From positions 1 through 58,206 of the forward strand of contig CAZYBC010000007.1 of NCBI GenBank assembly GCA_964645645.1: DNA of 58,206 nucleotides, written 5' to 3'. A model generated the notes under the pieces. The model did no database searches. It was given only the letters and a program-made list of their open reading frames with translations, and had not been told where the DNA came from. Position 1 is the stretch's first letter, and every line of letters begins with the position of its first letter. Below, one piece after another: positions 1 to 8,422 of this stretch. The stretch is from CAZYBC01 sp964645645 (lineage in GTDB: Bacteria; Patescibacteriota; Microgenomatia; UBA1400; PJMF01). The position numbers were made by a program, and so were the translations under genes.

Positions 1-48
1 AAAAGGGGACATTTCTACTTTGCACAAAAGGGGCCGTTTCTACTTTGC
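1..48. repeat. Two tandem 23-base direct repeats at the window edge
   Basis: Copies at 1-23 and 26-48 share AAAAGGGG, three variable bases, then TTTCTACTTTGC (21 of 23 identical, period 25). Stacked short repeats of this kind resemble the termini of IS21/IS481-type elements. No transposase is visible inside the window, so this may be the end of an element truncated by the window edge. The identification is an inference. Confidence 0.45.
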
Positions 49-99
49 GCTAACATGAGCGTAAGAAAATTTTTAAATTTTGTCTAATAGGAATTGAAA

Positions 100-435
100 A
101 TGGTAAGAGAAATCAAACAAAAAGCCAAACATCATATAAGAAACTTTGCTGATTTTATTCGTGAACAGGAAGTGGTTGGCTTATCTGTGGGGTTTGTTTT
201 AGGAACAGCTGTTTCTAAAGTAGTTTCTTCTTTGGTTAACGATATTATTAATCCAATTTTAGGGGTGGTTTTGGGAGCAGCAAAAGATTTAGAAAGTATT
301 GTTATTCCTCTTTATTCAGCTCAAATTAAGATAGGGAGTTTTTTAAATGTTTTAATTAATTTTACTGTGATTGCAGCAGTTGTTTATTTTGGGGTAAAAA
401 TAATTGGTTTGGATAAGTTAGATAAAAAGAAATAA
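100..435 (+). CDS. mscL: Large-conductance mechanosensitive channel MscL
   Basis: This encodes an inner-membrane homopentameric channel that opens under high membrane tension to release solutes during hypo-osmotic shock. The 111-residue product starts with a charged amphipathic helix and then has the TM1 signature around residues 24-45 (EVVGLSVGFVLGTAVSKVV), with Gly/Ala packing residues and an Asn-Asp-Ile-Ile-Asn-Pro pattern at the end of TM1. A periplasmic loop and TM2 (about residues 83-100) follow, then a Lys-rich tail. It is slightly shorter than typical MscL (about 130-140), mainly in the loop and C-terminal helix. An in-frame TTG at 94 could also serve as start, but ATG at 100 fits better. 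It stands alone, with no operon partner. Confidence 0.9.
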   Translation: MVREIKQKAKHHIRNFADFIREQEVVGLSVGFVLGTAVSKVVSSLVNDIINPILGVVLGAAKDLESIVIPLYSAQIKIGSFLNVLINFTVIAAVVYFGVKIIGLDKLDKKK

Positions 436-566
436 ATCCAATATTTTTAGTTTGTTTTTGAAGCTTATTAAGAGACTTTATATTGTTGCATTTTTTGCAA
501 AAAATAGTATAACTAAACTTGCTAAGATTATTTGTTCAATTATTAAATTAGTGTGGCACAATTCAA

Positions 567-587
567 TAGACTTACTGAATGAGTCTA
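567..587 (+). repeat. Palindrome TAGACT...AGTCTA upstream of fic
   Basis: TAGACT at 567-572 pairs with AGTCTA at 582-587 around a 9-base loop. The left part reads TAGACTTACTG, a string found again upstream of pth and of the VirD4-like gene, and as TAGACTTACT upstream of pgk. It lies 33 bases before the fic ATG. Its role (5'-UTR hairpin, operator or terminator) is unknown. Confidence 0.5.
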
Positions 588-620
588 ATGTTTATTGTCG
601 TAATTTAGATGTAATCATCA

Positions 621-1718
621 ATGTTTAAAGCAAATTTTACTATTACTAATAATTTATTAACTTATATCGCAAGTATCGAATCAGCTAAAGCTTTGATTGA
701 TCATTCGCCTTTAATTCCTAGTTGGGATGCAAAGTTTCGTGATGAAGCTATGACTAGAACAGTGCATTTTGGCACTAAAATTGAGGGTAATGATTTAACT
801 GCTGAACAGGCAGAAAAGATTCTTAAATTTAAAACTGCTCAAAAGAATACCCAAGAAATTGCTCAAGAAATTGGTATTGTTGCCAGAGAAAGAGATGTCC
901 AAGAAGTGATTAATTATCGTAATGTGATGGTTTGGATTGATCAACAGGAAGTGGCTGATACTAGCATTTTGTTTTCAGCTAATACGCTTAAAATTTTGCA
1001 TCAATTAACCATGCAGAGTTTGCTAGAAGATCAAAGTTTGGTAGGCAATTATCGGAATAAACAGGTTATTGTCCGCGGGGCGGCTGGTGGTCAAGTAGTG
1101 TTTAGACCACCGGTTTCGGTGGAAGTGCCTTTTTTGATTGAGGATTTTTTTGCTTGGTTAAATAGCAAGGAATCTTTAAATTTACATCCCATTTTCCGAG
1201 CAGCGATTACCCATTATCAATTGGTGCACATTCATCCGTTTATTGAAGGTAATGGCCGTGCAGCTAGAGCCATGGCTACTTTAGTTTTGTATGCAGCTGG
1301 TTATGATTTTAAAAAGTTTTTCTCTTTAGAACAATATTTTGATAGTGATGTGGAAGCCTACTATCAAGCTTTATTGTCTGTTCAACAAAGTTCTAATGCT
1401 GATATGAGCTATTGGTTGGAATATTTTTGTTATGGTTTAGCCTTGGAAATTGATAAAGTAAAACAAAAAGTGATGAAATTATCTAAAGATTTAAAGATGA
1501 AAAAAGAATTAGGTCAACAAGTGGCTTTATCAGAACGGCAAATTATTATCTTAGAAATGATGAGGGATAAAGGGGAAATTACCAGTGAAGATGCTCAAAA
1601 AGCAATTCCTAGTGTTTCAGTAGATACCATTTTAAGAGATATAAAGGATTTGCTTAAAAAAGGTGTGATTAAAAAATTTGGGGTTACTAAAGGGGTAAGT
1701 TATCAATTAGTAGAATAA
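621..1718 (+). CDS. Fic domain protein (AMP/nucleotide transferase) with C-terminal winged helix
   Basis: Fic proteins transfer AMP or another phosphate-containing moiety from a nucleotide to a hydroxyl side chain on a target protein. The 365-residue product carries the Fic core motif HPFIEGNGRAAR at about residues 206-217, with catalytic His and phosphate-binding GNGR. Near the N-terminus (about residues 52-57) is TKIEGN, which resembles the inhibitory-helix motif [S/T]xxxE[G/N] of class II Fic proteins and keeps the inhibitory Glu, although the usual Ser/Thr four residues before it is Gly. The last 60 residues (SERQIIILEMM through VDTILRDIKDLLKKGVI) look like a winged helix, suggesting DNA binding or self-regulation. 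The ATG at 621 starts right after a palindromic leader. The target is unknown. No antitoxin gene is adjacent, consistent with intramolecular inhibition. Confidence 0.9.
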   Translation: MFKANFTITNNLLTYIASIESAKALIDHSPLIPSWDAKFRDEAMTRTVHFGTKIEGNDLTAEQAEKILKFKTAQKNTQEIAQEIGIVARERDVQEVINYRNVMVWIDQQEVADTSILFSANTLKILHQLTMQSLLEDQSLVGNYRNKQVIVRGAAGGQVVFRPPVSVEVPFLIEDFFAWLNSKESLNLHPIFRAAITHYQLVHIHPFIEGNGRAARAMATLVLYAAGYDFKKFFSLEQYFDSDVEAYYQALLSVQQSSNADMSYWLEYFCYGLALEIDKVKQKVMKLSKDLKMKKELGQQVALSERQIIILEMMRDKGEITSEDAQKAIPSVSVDTILRDIKDLLKKGVIKKFGVTKGVSYQLVE

Positions 1719-1767
1719 AAATGAGCGCAAGTGAATTTTTTCCTTAGCTTTATTGAAGGGGGTTTTG

Positions 1768-1773
1768 TACAAT
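1768..1773 (+). promoter_or_regulatory. Probable -10 box (TACAAT) of a leaderless DNA ligase transcript
   Basis: TACAAT at 1768-1773, preceded by TTTTG, ends seven bases before the ligase ATG at 1781. A transcript starting at the usual distance would begin at or just before the start codon. There is no good Shine-Dalgarno at the usual spacing. The -35 is weak. Confidence 0.4.
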
Positions 1774-1780
1774 AAGGCCA

Positions 1781-3658
1781 ATGACATTCGCTAATTTTGC
1801 CCAATTTTTATTTAATTTAGAGCAGACCAGTTCTCGTTTAGAGATGACTGCTCAGTTAGCTCAATTATTCACTGCTCTAGGAGCACAACAAAGCTTAACA
1901 AGCGATGTTCCCAGTGATTTAAGTTTAGCTTTGGCTGGAAAGAAACCTCTAAGTGAAGTGAGATCTGCTTGTTATTTAATGCAAGGGAGGCTGGTTCCAG
2001 CTTACCAATCTTTAGAATTTGCTTTGTCAGTTAAATCAATCATTAAGGTTTTAGCTAGATTACAAGCTAAAAACTCAGCACAATCTGTAACTCAGTCAGT
2101 GGCTAGCCAAACTCAGCTTTTTGTTAGTCAAAATTTATTTGGTCAAGAAGATTTTAGTGATGCTGAAGCTTTGGTGACCAAACAATACAAACAAAAAGGA
2201 GATTTGGGTTTAGTGGCAGAAGAAATTTTAACTGCTACCCAAAGTAATTCTACAAGTGAGGATCAGCGAGCTTCTTTAAGTTTAACCCAGGTTTATCAAG
2301 ATTTGATTAAAATTGCCCAAGATGGGGGTAGTGGTTCTAAGGAAAGAAAAATCATTGCTCTGCAAGATTTGTTAGCCCAACTTGATCCATTGTCCGCTCG
2401 ATATGTGGCTAGAATTGTGGTGGGTAAATTGCGTTTGGGTTTTTCTACCATGACTATTTTAGATGCTTTATCATGGACAGTTCAGCAAAATAAAGATTTG
2501 ACTGCTCAGTTAGAAGAAACTTATCAAAAAAAGGCTGATATCGGTTTATTAGCGGAAGGTTTTTTAGCGGCCACTGATGAAACAGCCAGAAAAAAGTTTT
2601 TGGCTGATTACCAAATTGAGATTGGTGTACCGGTTGTGCCAGCTCTTTGTCAGCGTTTAGATTCTTATCAGGAAATTGCGGAGAAATTAGGGGAAATGTA
2701 TGCCGAACCAAAGTATGATGGCCTGCGGGTGCAGATTCATTTTAAAAATGGTCAAGCTAGAGCTTTTACTAGAAATTTAGAAGATGCTAGCCACATGTTC
2801 CCTGAATTGGCTGATTTAGCAAAGCAAATAAAGCACAACTGCATTCTTGATAGTGAAGCCATTGGCATTGATAAAAAAACGCATACTTTTGTGGCTTTTC
2901 AGGAAACGATTACTCGCAAAAGAAAACATGGTGTTGATCAGGCTGCTCAAGATTTACCAATTCGTTTTTATGTTTTTGATGTTTTGGCCATTGATGACCA
3001 AGTGTTGATTGATCTGCCCCTCAAGCAACGCAAACTTGTTTTACAAGAGCTGTTTACTGATAATCAATTTTTAGAAAAAACTAATTTTATTGTGACTAAA
3101 GACCCTCAAGAGCTGCAAGATTATCATGAGCAACAGTTAAAACTCGGTTTGGAAGGGGCAGTGATGAAGAAAACTACAAGTTTATATCGTTCTGGTAGAA
3201 AAGGTTGGCGTTGGGTAAAAATTAAAGAAGAAGCTGGCACACGTGGTAAATTAAAAGACACTTTGGATTTAATTGTGATGGGTTATTACGTTGGCAGAGG
3301 TAAACGGACTGATTTTGGTTTGGGAGCATTTTTGGTAGGTGTCTTGGATAATGATGAAGTAAAAACCGTGGCTAAAATTGGGACTGGTTTAAAAGACGAG
3401 CAACTTAAACAGTTACAAGAGCGTTCACAAGTTTTAAAAGCAGAAAAAATGCCAGCTCTTTATCAAGTGCCCAAAGAATTAGTTCCTGATGTCTGGTTAA
3501 AACCCAGTTTAGTGGTAGAAATTGCCGCTGATGAAATTACAAAATCACCTTTACATAGTGCCAAATTAGCTTTGCGTTTTCCAAGATTAGTGAAATTTAG
3601 AGATGATAAAGCTTGGGAAGATGCCACTACTTTAGCAGAGTTAAAACATATTATTTAA
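1781..3658 (+). CDS. lig: ATP-dependent DNA ligase (archaeal/LigB type)
   Basis: The enzyme seals 3'-OH/5'-phosphate nicks in duplex DNA through an enzyme-AMP intermediate. The 625-residue product has the three-part layout of archaeal and LigB-type ligases. A helical N-terminal DNA-binding domain spans about residues 1-240. The nucleotidyltransferase domain has motif I KYDGLR with the adenylated Lys near residue 311, motif IV LEGAVMKK and motif V WVKIK. A C-terminal OB domain contains IVMGYYVGRGKRTDFG. Full length and intact motifs suggest activity. Most bacteria replicate with NAD-dependent LigA, so this may be a repair or accessory ligase. Six bases separate it from the downstream glycosyltransferase gene, suggesting cotranscription. 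Confidence 0.93.
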   Translation: MTFANFAQFLFNLEQTSSRLEMTAQLAQLFTALGAQQSLTSDVPSDLSLALAGKKPLSEVRSACYLMQGRLVPAYQSLEFALSVKSIIKVLARLQAKNSAQSVTQSVASQTQLFVSQNLFGQEDFSDAEALVTKQYKQKGDLGLVAEEILTATQSNSTSEDQRASLSLTQVYQDLIKIAQDGGSGSKERKIIALQDLLAQLDPLSARYVARIVVGKLRLGFSTMTILDALSWTVQQNKDLTAQLEETYQKKADIGLLAEGFLAATDETARKKFLADYQIEIGVPVVPALCQRLDSYQEIAEKLGEMYAEPKYDGLRVQIHFKNGQARAFTRNLEDASHMFPELADLAKQIKHNCILDSEAIGIDKKTHTFVAFQETITRKRKHGVDQAAQDLPIRFYVFDVLAIDDQVLIDLPLKQRKLVLQELFTDNQFLEKTNFIVTKDPQELQDYHEQQLKLGLEGAVMKKTTSLYRSGRKGWRWVKIKEEAGTRGKLKDTLDLIVMGYYVGRGKRTDFGLGAFLVGVLDNDEVKTVAKIGTGLKDEQLKQLQERSQVLKAEKMPALYQVPKELVPDVWLKPSLVVEIAADEITKSPLHSAKLALRFPRLVKFRDDKAWEDATTLAELKHII

Positions 3659-3664
3659 ATAATC

Positions 3665-4717
3665 ATGTCTAATTTACTGCCTAATCAAACTATTGCGGGT
3701 TTTAGTTTTCCTAAAATTAATTTTGTTTTGGTTAAATTTTTGTTTTCAACCTTATTTGTATTAATGCTGGGATTAACTTTGTACAAGAAGTTTCCTATTT
3801 TTATGGATGAAGCTTTGTATTTAGATATCGTAAAAAATTTTGTAGCTGGTAAAGGTTTTAATACGACTCTATTTAAAGATTTCATTCCGTATGTAGAACA
3901 ATTTTCTTTTTGGTATCCACCGATTTATTTTTTGGTTTTAGCTGGTTTAATTAAAATTTTTGGGATGAGTATTGCTTTGGGTAGATTATTTTCTTTAGCT
4001 TGTGGTTTGGGGGTGTTAGTGGTTATTGATCGTTTAGCTAAGCCTTTGATTAAAAATGAGAATTTAGTTTTGCTTGTTTGGTTATTGTTGCTAACTGATC
4101 ACTATTTTCAGGATGGTTCGGTGGTAGCGAGAATGGATATTTTGGCAGTTTTATTGACTAGTTTAACTTTACTTTTTCATCAGAGATTTTTAAATTCTAA
4201 GCAGGATAAAGATAATTTAATGAGTGGCGTTTTTGCTAGTTTAGCGCTTTTAACTCATCCTACTGCAAGTATTGGTTTGATGGCTATTGGTTTAAATTTG
4301 CTCTTACAACGTACCCCAAACTGGCGGCTTAAAATTAAAAATTGTTTGTTGTGGGGTTTGCCAATTTTGTTAGGTTTAATTTTTTGGCTTTTTAGTTTAG
4401 TCCGGCATTGGGATGTTTTTTTATTGCAAAATCAGGTGCAAATGCATCGTAAAGCTTTTGCTCCGTCTTATGTTTTAGAGATTTTTAAATATAAACCCTG
4501 GGAACGTTTGATTTTAAGTAGTTATTTTATTTCTAATCTTTTTTTTGTGGTTCGGCAAGTTTTAGCTAAAAAATTACAAGATGATCAACGTAGATGGTGG
4601 ATTTTTTTGGCTTTTACTTCTAGTGTTTTTCCTATTGTGATGAAAGAAATGTGGTATTTACTTTATATTTCTATAACGCCTGAGCAGAGAACGCCGGGCT
4701 TTCAAGCCCGGTGGTGA
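3665..4717 (+). pseudogene. N-terminal fragment of a GT39/PMT-like membrane glycosyltransferase, split by an IS200-type insertion
   Basis: This encodes the first ~339 residues of a multi-pass glycosyltransferase of the GT39/ArnT/PMT type, enzymes that move a sugar from a polyprenyl-phosphate donor on the outer face of the membrane. After the first TM segment comes the acidic FMDEALYLDIVKNF motif (about residues 42-55), typical of the first extracellular loop, followed by WYPPIYF and several hydrophobic helices. Homologous sequence stops near 4681; the remaining codons, up to the TGA at 4715-4717, are translated transposon end. The missing C-terminal part resumes at about 5219 in the same frame. 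The fragment might still be translated but lacks the last membrane segments and C-terminal domain. Confidence 0.85.
4694..4711. repeat. Subterminal hairpin, 3' (right) end of the IS200-type element
   Basis: This is a perfect 8-bp stem CCGGGCTT/AAGCCCGG with a TC loop. It overlaps the stop codon of tnpA on the minus strand. The core resembles the hairpin at 5180-5209, and these are likely the transposase recognition structures. Confidence 0.75.
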
Positions 4718-5139
4718 ATGCGAGGCTTAGAGTGTTTAGTTTGCTGAGAATCTAAGTAGGCTCTAATAGCATCTTCATTTTTTTCGCCAATAGTTTCAAC
4801 AAAATAGCCATCGGCCCAGAAGGAGTCACCCCAGAGGAAGGCTTTAATTTCAGAGGCAAACTCTTTTCTGAGCACAATGGAGGAACCACCTTTAATGAAT
4901 TGCATAGCTTGAGCAGGAGAATCTTTAGGATTGAGTTGGATAAGGAGATGAACGTGCTCAGAAAGTACTTCTAATTTATGAATAGTCCAGGAATTAATAT
5001 CACAACATTCATTAAAGAGCTCAATAATTCTGGATTTAAGTTTGCCTCTGATAATTTCTTTACGATATTTAGGTATGAAAGTAAAGTGATATAACAACCT
5101 ATGTTTAGTATGAGAGCCTACTTGATACTTGCCATTCAT
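4702..5139 (-). CDS. tnpA: IS200/IS605-type Y1 transposase TnpA
   Basis: This HUH-family tyrosine transposase cuts and rejoins single-stranded DNA at element ends. The 145-residue product has LYHFTFIPKYRKEI at the N-terminus, the HUH motif as EHVHLLIQ (about residues 61-68), GYFVETIGE and the tyrosine helix IRAYLDSQ near residues 125-132, where Tyr is the expected nucleophile and Gln a metal ligand. Length matches stand-alone TnpA proteins, and there is no tnpB. All catalytic residues are present, so the element could be active. The gene is antisense to the interrupted host gene. Confidence 0.92.
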   Translation of the reverse strand: MNGKYQVGSHTKHRLLYHFTFIPKYRKEIIRGKLKSRIIELFNECCDINSWTIHKLEVLSEHVHLLIQLNPKDSPAQAMQFIKGGSSIVLRKEFASEIKAFLWGDSFWADGYFVETIGEKNEDAIRAYLDSQQTKHSKPRIHHRA

Positions 5140-5179
5140 ATAGGCAAGTATATCAGCAAACTAAGCACAGATCAGTTGT

Positions 5180-5209
5180 GAAGCTCCGGGCTTTAGCCCG
5201 GCGAGCTTC
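5180..5209. repeat. Subterminal hairpin, 5' (left) end of the IS200-type element
   Basis: GAAGCTC at 5180-5186 pairs with GAGCTTC at 5203-5209, and inside it CGGGCT pairs with AGCCCG, leaving a GC bulge. Such an imperfect, bulged palindrome is typical of IS200/IS605 left ends. It lies upstream of tnpA. Confidence 0.75.
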
Positions 5210-5218
5210 ACTTTTGGA

Positions 5219-5743
5219 GCAGTGATTTTAGTAAAGAATGTACAGTTTTTATTGAAGAAAAAACAGTTTTGGGTGGGTTTAATTTTTTTATTGAGCTTAT
5301 TAATGTTTAATTTGGCAGTTTATTTTAATAATTTAGCAGAGATAGCTGCTAATCAGGATAGTTATCAGGGTTTTTCGGCCAAAATTGCTGCAGTTCTGCC
5401 TTTACAAGCTAAAGTAATTTTAGGCAGCTATCCAGATCCTTATTTTTACTTAATTAACAATCGGCCAGATTTGATGATGCAGACGGTCCCTAATTCACCA
5501 GCTACTGAGCCAATAGACGTGGATGTTTATAATCAGATTTTTGCTCGTAATGATTATATTGTCCTATCTTATTTTTTAAATAGACACGTTTATAACTACG
5601 TTCAGCAAAATGCTCAAGAGATTCTCCTTAACACTACTCAAAGCAAAGGTTATAAAGTGTGGGTAATTAAGTTTAAACCTTTGGCTGAAAGACAAGTTTT
5701 AACTTTGCCAGCTTCAGAACAGTGGCATTATCCAGAATTATAG
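5219..5743 (+). pseudogene. C-terminal fragment of the interrupted GT39-like glycosyltransferase
   Basis: This is the remainder of the gene starting at 3665. It has one strong membrane segment (FWVGLIFLLSLLMFNLAVYF) and then a soluble ~120-residue domain containing KVILGSYPDPYFYLINNRPDL and ARNDYIVLSYFLN, as in the C-terminal domains of bacterial PMT/ArnT-like enzymes. A GTG at 5222 could in principle start translation of the fragment, but the element occupies the position of any promoter or RBS. The stop overlaps the end of the convergent gene by six bases. Confidence 0.8.
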
Positions 5744-6847
5744 AAATTTTTTAATTTCTTGAACTAGAATTTTTTTAGCCTGTTGGTTTTTGTTGGCCAT
5801 TGCTTCTAAATGAGGAGCAAATTTAGTTAAAATAGTTGGATTTTTAACAATTTTAGCTAAATCTTTAACCATTTTGCTAGGATTTTCTTGAATGAAACCC
5901 AGCTTATATCTTTTGATAATTGCTAAACTACCTTCTTCCAAACCATGGATATGGGTGGTGGCAAAAAAAGGCGTCTTGGTAGCAACGGTTTCAAATAAAG
6001 TATTAGGTCCAGCTTTGCCGATCACTAAATCACTAGCTTGCATATACAGATGGATTTGATCGGTAAAAGGCAGCGGAATTAAATTAATTTGAGGATTACT
6101 TTTAGCTAGTTTTTTAGCTAGATTTTTAATTTTATAAAATAAAAATTCATTTTTGCCACAAGCAACAATCAGCTGGAGAGCTTGACGGGAGCCGATACTT
6201 TTAATGAGTGATTTAAGATGAACCACAATACTTTCGGTGCCTTCTGAACCACTAACAAACAGAAAAGTCAGTGGCTTAATTTTAAGTTTAAGCCGTTGGC
6301 GGATGTCATTTTTTTGATAAGTTTGTTCAAATCTTTTTCTGACAAACCAACCAGTTTCTAAAACATTACTGTTAGGATAAAGCTGGGCAATATGTTTTTT
6401 TTGTAAATCATCAAAGGCGGTGTTAATTTCTGCCTGTGGATAAATTTCATTAGGAATAAGGTTTTGTGGATTAGCAATAACATTAAATACTTTAGTAGGA
6501 TGCCAGCGACCATATTTATACAAAGCAGAAGTGAAAGCAAAGTGAGTGCAAATTACCACTTTAGGTTTATATAAATCTAAAGCTTTTTTAACTATTGGGT
6601 AAAGGGAAAGTTTATAAATTTCATCCATTAATTTAGCAGTAATGTCTTTTTTTCCCAGCTCATAAATATGTTTAAACAATTTAGGTTGATAAATATAAAC
6701 TAACCGATAGGCCCCAAAACCACCCAAATCATCATAGAAAAGCTGCTCAGTTTTGATTCTTTGAGCAATGAGTGCTTCATCAACTGCTTGAGCGATGCTG
6801 GCGTGGCCTTCACACGTAGTAAAAATTAAAACATCTGTTTTTGACAT
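5738..6847 (-). CDS. MurG / MGDG-synthase-like glycosyltransferase (GT28 fold)
   Basis: This is a GT-B glycosyltransferase of 369 residues. The N-terminal half starts with a beta strand and a Gly/His loop (LIFTTCEGHASIAQAVDEAL), as in monogalactosyldiacylglycerol synthases and processive lipid glycosyltransferases. The C-terminal half has FLFVSGSEGTES, then LYMQASDLVIGKAGPNTLFE near residues 268-287, matching the nucleotide-sugar binding GKxGxxTxxE region of the GT28/MurG superfamily. A role in transferring a sugar to a membrane lipid is the best guess; donor and acceptor cannot be told. It is the only minus-strand gene in this stretch and is convergent with the broken glycosyltransferase. 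Confidence 0.8.
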   Translation of the reverse strand: MSKTDVLIFTTCEGHASIAQAVDEALIAQRIKTEQLFYDDLGGFGAYRLVYIYQPKLFKHIYELGKKDITAKLMDEIYKLSLYPIVKKALDLYKPKVVICTHFAFTSALYKYGRWHPTKVFNVIANPQNLIPNEIYPQAEINTAFDDLQKKHIAQLYPNSNVLETGWFVRKRFEQTYQKNDIRQRLKLKIKPLTFLFVSGSEGTESIVVHLKSLIKSIGSRQALQLIVACGKNEFLFYKIKNLAKKLAKSNPQINLIPLPFTDQIHLYMQASDLVIGKAGPNTLFETVATKTPFFATTHIHGLEEGSLAIIKRYKLGFIQENPSKMVKDLAKIVKNPTILTKFAPHLEAMANKNQQAKKILVQEIKKFL

Positions 6848-6897
6848 AAAAGCTAATTTAGTGGCTATTGTAGCAAATCTAATTAGTAGAGTTAATT

Positions 6898-6926
6898 TTG
6901 CTTAATTTTGATCATGAACTTATAAT
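6898..6926 (+). promoter_or_regulatory. Probable promoter of the lipase-like gene
   Basis: TTGCTT at 6898-6903 and TATAAT at 6921-6926 are separated by 17 bases. Start of transcription near 6933 would leave a short leader before the gene. It lies in the divergent gap between two genes. Confidence 0.45.
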
Positions 6927-6976
6927 TGCTTTAAAACCAGCCTTTTTTATCAAAAAATTTAGGTTTGAAAATTAGA

Positions 6977-7765
6977 ATGCCAACTAAATATCCAATTATT
7001 CTCGTTCATGGCCTTGCTGCCAAAGATCAATTTACTTTGATTTCTTCTTGGGGAAGAATCCCTCAATTTTTGTCTAAACAAGGTTTTAAAATTTATTTAG
7101 GCAATACTGACGCTTGGGGTTCTTATGCTGATAACGCCAAAATTTTGCAAAATACCATTGAAAAAGTAATCAAAGAACAGAATTCTCCTAAAGTTAATAT
7201 TATTGCTCATTCTAAAGGAGGAATTGATTCAAGATATCTGATTAGTAAGCTTGGATATGGATCAAAAATTGCTAGCTTAACTACCATTAGTACACCACAT
7301 CGTGGTTCTGAGTTAGCTGATTTAATTGTTGAAAGTAAAAAATTAGATAGCCCGCTTGTTAAACAGGCAATTAAAGTTTTGTTATTTATTTATAAAGAAT
7401 CAAATGTAGATCCTCATCAGCTAGCTCATCAATTAACTAGACCACAGATGGAACTGTTTAATCAAGAAAACCTTGATTCTCCAGAAGTTTATTATCAAAG
7501 TTTTTCTACCATTATGCATAAGGAGACTGATGATTTAAGTTCTCTACTTACTTATCGATATATCAAAAAAATTACTGGTGAAAATGATGGAGTAGTTAGC
7601 ACTTGGTCTGCTAAATTGGGTAAAACTTATGAATTAATAGATGGCAAAACAAGGGGAATATCTCATCCAGAAATTGTTGATATCAAAAAAATTAAAATAG
7701 CTGGAATTGATATTCCTAGTAAGTATTTAGAGTTAGTTACTAGCCTTGAAAGAAAAGGTTTTTAG
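6977..7765 (+). CDS. Lipase-like alpha/beta hydrolase
   Basis: The 262-residue product has the alpha/beta-hydrolase layout of class-2 lipases and PGAP1-like esterases. The oxyanion strand is YPIILVHGLAAKDQF, the nucleophile elbow is IIAHSKGGIDSRY (Ser in A-H-S-x-G-G; the first Gly of GxSxG is replaced by Ala, as in other members of this group), then TTISTPHRGSELADL, then ENDGVVSTWSAKLG with the probable catalytic Asp, and SHPEIVD with the probable catalytic His. No signal peptide is visible, so it is likely cytosolic or membrane-associated. An in-frame TTG at 6965 is an alternative start; ATG 6977 gives a normal N-terminus. The substrate is likely an ester or lipid. Confidence 0.82.
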   Translation: MPTKYPIILVHGLAAKDQFTLISSWGRIPQFLSKQGFKIYLGNTDAWGSYADNAKILQNTIEKVIKEQNSPKVNIIAHSKGGIDSRYLISKLGYGSKIASLTTISTPHRGSELADLIVESKKLDSPLVKQAIKVLLFIYKESNVDPHQLAHQLTRPQMELFNQENLDSPEVYYQSFSTIMHKETDDLSSLLTYRYIKKITGENDGVVSTWSAKLGKTYELIDGKTRGISHPEIVDIKKIKIAGIDIPSKYLELVTSLERKGF

Positions 7766-7780
7766 AATATTCTGTTACAA

Positions 7781-7860
7781 TAGACTTACTGCGAAACAAA
7801 CCTTTTCGCTCTTAAATATCAATTTTTTGCTACGAAATTTTATTTCGCAGTAAAAGTCTA
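7781..7860 (+). repeat. Long palindromic leader before pth (TAGACTTACTG family)
   Basis: TAGACTTACTGCGAAA at 7781-7796 pairs with TTTCGCAGTAAAAGTCTA at 7843-7860 (two extra bases in the right arm) around a ~46-base spacer. It is preceded by TACAAT at 7775-7780, a possible -10. The hairpin would end eight bases before the pth ATG at 7869 and could affect its translation. Confidence 0.55.
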
Positions 7861-7868
7861 ATAAAGTT

Positions 7869-8420
7869 ATGAAAATTTTTGTTGGTCTTGGTAATCCGGG
7901 TAAAGAATATCGTCAGACTCGTCATAATGTGGGTTTTATGGCAGTTGAACAATGGGCGGCTACCAGCAATTTTACTCATAATGCAAAATTTTTTGCAGAA
8001 CTTGTTAAAACAAATTTTGGTCAAAATGAAGCGATTTTTTTAAAGCCTCAAACTTATATGAATGATTCTGGCAAAGCGGTGCGAGCTTTGTTAGATTTTT
8101 ATAAAATTGCAGCTGATAAAACTGCTCAAAATGAAATAAGTTATCCAGAATTGGTTGTTGTTCACGATGACTTAGATATTGTTTTTGGTGAATATAAAAT
8201 CCAATTTGGCAAAGGCCCTAAAGTCCATCATGGTTTGCAATCAATTTATCAAAATTTGGGTACAAGTAATTTTTGGCATATCAGAGTGGGGATAGATGGC
8301 CGAGGTGGTAATCGAGCTATTCCTGGTAAAAATTATGTTTTAAGCAAATTTTCTACTGAAGAATTAGGTCAGCTAGAACAAGCACTTGCGCAGATCAAGC
8401 AAAAATTGCTATTATTTTAA
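7869..8420 (+). CDS. pth: Peptidyl-tRNA hydrolase
   Basis: Pth hydrolyses peptidyl-tRNA that drops off stalled ribosomes, recycling tRNA. The 183-residue product has the family signatures in order: KIFVGLGNPGKEYRQTRHNVGF with the catalytic His near residue 20, LKPQTYMNDSG, VVHDDLDIVFGEYKIQFGKG and HHGLQSIYQNLGTSNFWHIRVGIDG. Length is typical. A palindromic leader ends eight bases upstream. Two bases separate it from the MFS gene that follows, suggesting an operon. Confidence 0.97.
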   Translation: MKIFVGLGNPGKEYRQTRHNVGFMAVEQWAATSNFTHNAKFFAELVKTNFGQNEAIFLKPQTYMNDSGKAVRALLDFYKIAADKTAQNEISYPELVVVHDDLDIVFGEYKIQFGKGPKVHHGLQSIYQNLGTSNFWHIRVGIDGRGGNRAIPGKNYVLSKFSTEELGQLEQALAQIKQKLLLF

Positions 8421-8422
8421 AT

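Larger units (their letters stand above)
4682..5218 (-). mobile_element. Compact IS200/IS605-family insertion sequence (about 537 bases)
   Basis: The element holds one Y1 transposase gene on the minus strand and an imperfect hairpin near each end: CCGGGCTT-TC-AAGCCCGG at 4694-4711, overlapping the tnpA stop, and a larger bulged hairpin at 5180-5209 with core CCGGGCTTTAGCCCGG. Subterminal hairpins without terminal inverted repeats are the hallmark of single-strand HUH transposition. GAGCAG occurs at both edges (4682-4687 and 5217-5222), possibly the cleavage or target tetranucleotide region. Exact ends are uncertain by several bases. Removing 537 bases rejoins the two glycosyltransferase halves in one frame (for example 4681 to 5219). 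Confidence 0.85.

Noticed and set aside
4682..5222. GAGCAG at both element edges as a target-site duplication
   Set aside because: IS200/IS605 elements do not duplicate targets. Cutting exactly at these repeats removes 535 bases and breaks the frame, so they are more likely part of the cleavage or target recognition sequence.
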